40,616 nucleotides of DNA from contig JAYENR010000170.1 in NCBI GenBank assembly GCA_034722175.1, forward strand, positions 1-40,616, in the 5' to 3' direction. This document shows, piece after piece, positions 39,117 through 40,616 of this stretch (the stretch's first letter is position 1; every line of letters begins with the position of its first letter). The notes under the pieces are model-generated. The model saw only the letters and a program-made list of their open reading frames with translations, was not told the DNA's origin and did no database searches. The position numbers and the translations under genes are program-made. This stretch comes from Thiomicrorhabdus sp034722175 (GTDB lineage Bacteria > Pseudomonadota > Gammaproteobacteria > Thiomicrospirales > Thiomicrospiraceae).

Positions 39117-40547
39117 ATGAGTTGGGAAGTTGTGATTGGTTTAGAGATTCATGCTCAGTTAACCACCAAAACCAAAATTTTTACCGGTTCTTCAATTGCA
39201 TACGGTGCAGAAGCGAATACACAAGCCAGTAATATCGATTTAGGGATGCCAGGCACCTTACCTGTATTAAATGCAGGCGTGATTAATAAGTCGATTGCGT
39301 TAGGGTTAGCGTTGGATGCAGAAATTGGTCGTAAATCGGTGTTTGATCGTAAAAACTACTTTTATCCAGATCTACCAAAAGGGTATCAGACTACACAGTT
39401 GGAGCATCCAATTGTTGGGCAGGGAACCTTAGAGATTGAAATTGATGGTGAGAAAAAAGTCATTGGTGTGACCCGTGCTCATTTAGAAGAAGATGCCGGT
39501 AAGTCAAACCACGGTATTGTACCGGGGATGAGCGGAATCGATCTAAACCGTGCGGGCACACCGCTGTTAGAGATTGTCTCTGACCCTGATATGTCATCTG
39601 CACAAGAAGCGGTGGCGTACGCTAAAAAAATGCATGAGTTGGTTCAGTATTTAGGTATCTGTGACGGAAACATGCAAGAAGGCTCATTCCGTGTCGATTC
39701 TAACGTATCGATTCGCAAACTGGGTGATCCATTAGGAACCCGTACCGAGCTAAAAAACATTAACTCATTCAAGTTTATTGAAAAAGCGATTGAGTTCGAA
39801 ATCGAGCGTCAAATCGAGATCATTGAAAGTGGCGGAAGCATTGTTCAAGAAACCCGTTTATACGACTCTGAAAACAACACCACACGTTCAATGCGTTCAA
39901 AAGAAGAAGCCAACGACTACCGTTACTTCCCATGCCCAGATCTGTTGCCAGTGATTATCACTGAAGAGGACATTGAAGCTGTGAAAGCCACCATGCCAGA
40001 GCTTCCAGATGCCAAACGCGCACGTTATGTGTCTGAATTTGGTTTAAGTGATTACGATGCAGGTGTGTTAACGTCCTCTCGTGATATGGCCGAGTTCTTT
40101 GAAGCGTTGGTGGCGAAAACCGATGGTAAAGATGCCAAGTTATGTGCTAACTGGATGACCTCTGGTTTTGCGGCGGCTTTAAATAAAGACAGCCTAAGCG
40201 TCAGTGAATCGCCTGTTTCTGCCGAGCAGCTAGCGGGTATGTTGCAACGCATTATGGATAATACCATTTCTGGAAAAATCGCCAAGCAAGTGTTTGAAGC
40301 GATGTGGCAGGGTGAAGGTTCGGCGGATGAAATCATTGAAAGCAAAGGGTTAAAACAGATTACGGATTCAGGTGCGATTGAAGCGTTGGTTGATGAAGTC
40401 TTAGCCAATAACCCATCTCAAGTGGAAGCCTATAAAGGCGGACAAGAGAAGATGATGGGGTACTTTGTTGGTCAGGTGATGAAAGCCTCGGGTGGTCAAG
40501 CCAACCCAGGCCAAGTTAACCAGATATTAAAACCCAAATCAAACTGA
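39117..40547 (+). CDS. gatB: Asp-tRNA(Asn)/Glu-tRNA(Gln) amidotransferase subunit GatB
   Basis: tRNA-binding and kinase subunit of GatCAB, which phosphorylates the misacylated residue and accepts ammonia from GatA. The family start WEVVIGLEIHAQLTTKTKIF is followed by NYFYPDLPKGYQTTQ, RAHLEEDAGKS, GIDLNRAGTPLLEIVS and ENNTTRSMRSKEEANDYRYFP. A C-terminal YqeY-like tail domain ends GGQANPGQVNQILKPK. An AGGAG Shine-Dalgarno is present. The last codons lie inside a 28-bp inverted repeat shared with DNA at the window end. The TGA stop forms the first three bases of a CAGGCCTG palindrome. Confidence 0.97.
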   Translation: MSWEVVIGLEIHAQLTTKTKIFTGSSIAYGAEANTQASNIDLGMPGTLPVLNAGVINKSIALGLALDAEIGRKSVFDRKNYFYPDLPKGYQTTQLEHPIVGQGTLEIEIDGEKKVIGVTRAHLEEDAGKSNHGIVPGMSGIDLNRAGTPLLEIVSDPDMSSAQEAVAYAKKMHELVQYLGICDGNMQEGSFRVDSNVSIRKLGDPLGTRTELKNINSFKFIEKAIEFEIERQIEIIESGGSIVQETRLYDSENNTTRSMRSKEEANDYRYFPCPDLLPVIITEEDIEAVKATMPELPDAKRARYVSEFGLSDYDAGVLTSSRDMAEFFEALVAKTDGKDAKLCANWMTSGFAAALNKDSLSVSESPVSAEQLAGMLQRIMDNTISGKIAKQVFEAMWQGEGSADEIIESKGLKQITDSGAIEALVDEVLANNPSQVEAYKGGQEKMMGYFVGQVMKASGGQANPGQVNQILKPKSN

Positions 40548-40560
40548 ACAGGCCTGTTCA
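40545..40560. repeat. Perfect 16-bp CAGGCCTG palindrome at the gatB stop
   Basis: TGAACAGGCCTGTTCA (core 40549-40556) is perfectly symmetric. Its first three bases are the gatB stop codon. Confidence 0.8.
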
Positions 40561-40579
40561 AACTTTAAAATTAACTCAG

Positions 40580-40616
40580 TTAACTTAATTTGGCTTTTAA
40601 TATCTGGTTAACTTGG
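40580..40616 (-). CDS. Possible end of a convergent gene with a GatB/YqeY-like tail (partial)
   Basis: On the minus strand the last bases of the window read QVNQILKAKLS and TAA (40580-40582). This resembles the end of a GatB/YqeY-domain protein and closely matches the GatB tail QVNQILKPKSN encoded on the opposite strand. It could be a yqeY gene or a second gatB-like gene converging on gatB. Only 11 codons are visible, so this is tentative. The alternative is that the DNA is simply the second arm of an inverted repeat with no gene. Confidence 0.4.
   Translation of the reverse strand, partial: QVNQILKAKLS

Larger units (their letters stand above)
40511..40616. repeat. 28-bp inverted repeat at the gatB end
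   Basis: 40511-40538 and the reverse complement of 40589-40616 match at 27 of 28 positions (single C/G difference at arm position 23). The arms are 50 bp apart. The right arm reaches the last base of the window, so the repeat may be longer. The left arm is coding sequence for the end of GatB. Confidence 0.85.

Noticed and set aside
1..40616. CRISPR arrays, tRNA/rRNA genes, prophage or insertion sequences
   Set aside because: Looked for regularly spaced repeats, cloverleaf arms with CCA, and transposase or integrase motifs; none seen. The CAGGCCTG copies are irregularly spaced and are not CRISPR repeats.

Overview
The window looks like chromosomal core sequence from a free-living gammaproteobacterium. 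The gene order lptD-surA-pdxA-rsmA-apaH with amgK-murU divergent, the mreBCD-mrdA-rodA-dacA-dat-ybeD-lipB-lipA block, and gatCAB all fit that class. Moderate-to-low GC, a DsrE-type sulfur-related periplasmic protein and the general protein style suggest a marine sulfur-oxidizing lineage near Hydrogenovibrio/Thiomicrorhabdus. That placement is inference. I see no rRNA, tRNA, CRISPR array, prophage or intact insertion sequence.

Layout. (1) 1-7.95 kb is a phosphate region: the 3' part of pstA, then pstB, phoU, phoB and phoR on the + strand, a convergent low-affinity transporter (pit), and pstS divergent from pit. The pit/pstS intergenic region carries Pho-box-like repeats. (2) 8.0-11.0 kb holds single genes: a [2Fe-2S] ferredoxin, a voltage-gated ion channel with an unusual selectivity filter, a periplasmic DsrE-like protein, a BolA-family protein and an unknown membrane protein. 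(3) 11.0-19.5 kb covers outer-membrane biogenesis and its classical neighbours: apaH, rsmA, pdxA, surA and lptD on the minus strand, with the peptidoglycan-recycling pair amgK-murU divergent. (4) 19.5-26.2 kb is accessory in character: rluF, an orphan HicA-like protein, a BASS transporter, a small secreted two-Cys protein, a peroxide-related group (AhpD-like protein, YaaA, DyP peroxidase, peroxiredoxin) and a decayed higBA toxin-antitoxin locus. (5) 26.3-37.0 kb is one long minus-strand series: Hsp33, lipoate synthesis, D-amino acid transaminase, DD-carboxypeptidase and the elongasome genes. (6) 37.3-40.6 kb is gatCAB, followed by the apparent end of a convergent gene.

Most noteworthy observations: an over-represented palindrome with core CAGGCCTG (18 copies counted by eye, 11 of them intergenic, two as hairpin-forming pairs); a 28-bp near-perfect inverted repeat that copies the end of gatB onto the opposite strand; an Hsp33 that kept only one cysteine of each zinc-binding pair; a mreC whose conserved N-terminal helix has no ordinary start codon but has a well-placed Shine-Dalgarno before an in-frame ATC, next to a mreB-mreC stem-loop; a higBA remnant broken by deletion, frameshift and a Trp-to-stop change; and a bacterial voltage-gated channel with a Cav-like EDW filter. 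I found no clear multi-gene system that is wholly new. The palindrome family is the best candidate for an undescribed genome-wide element.
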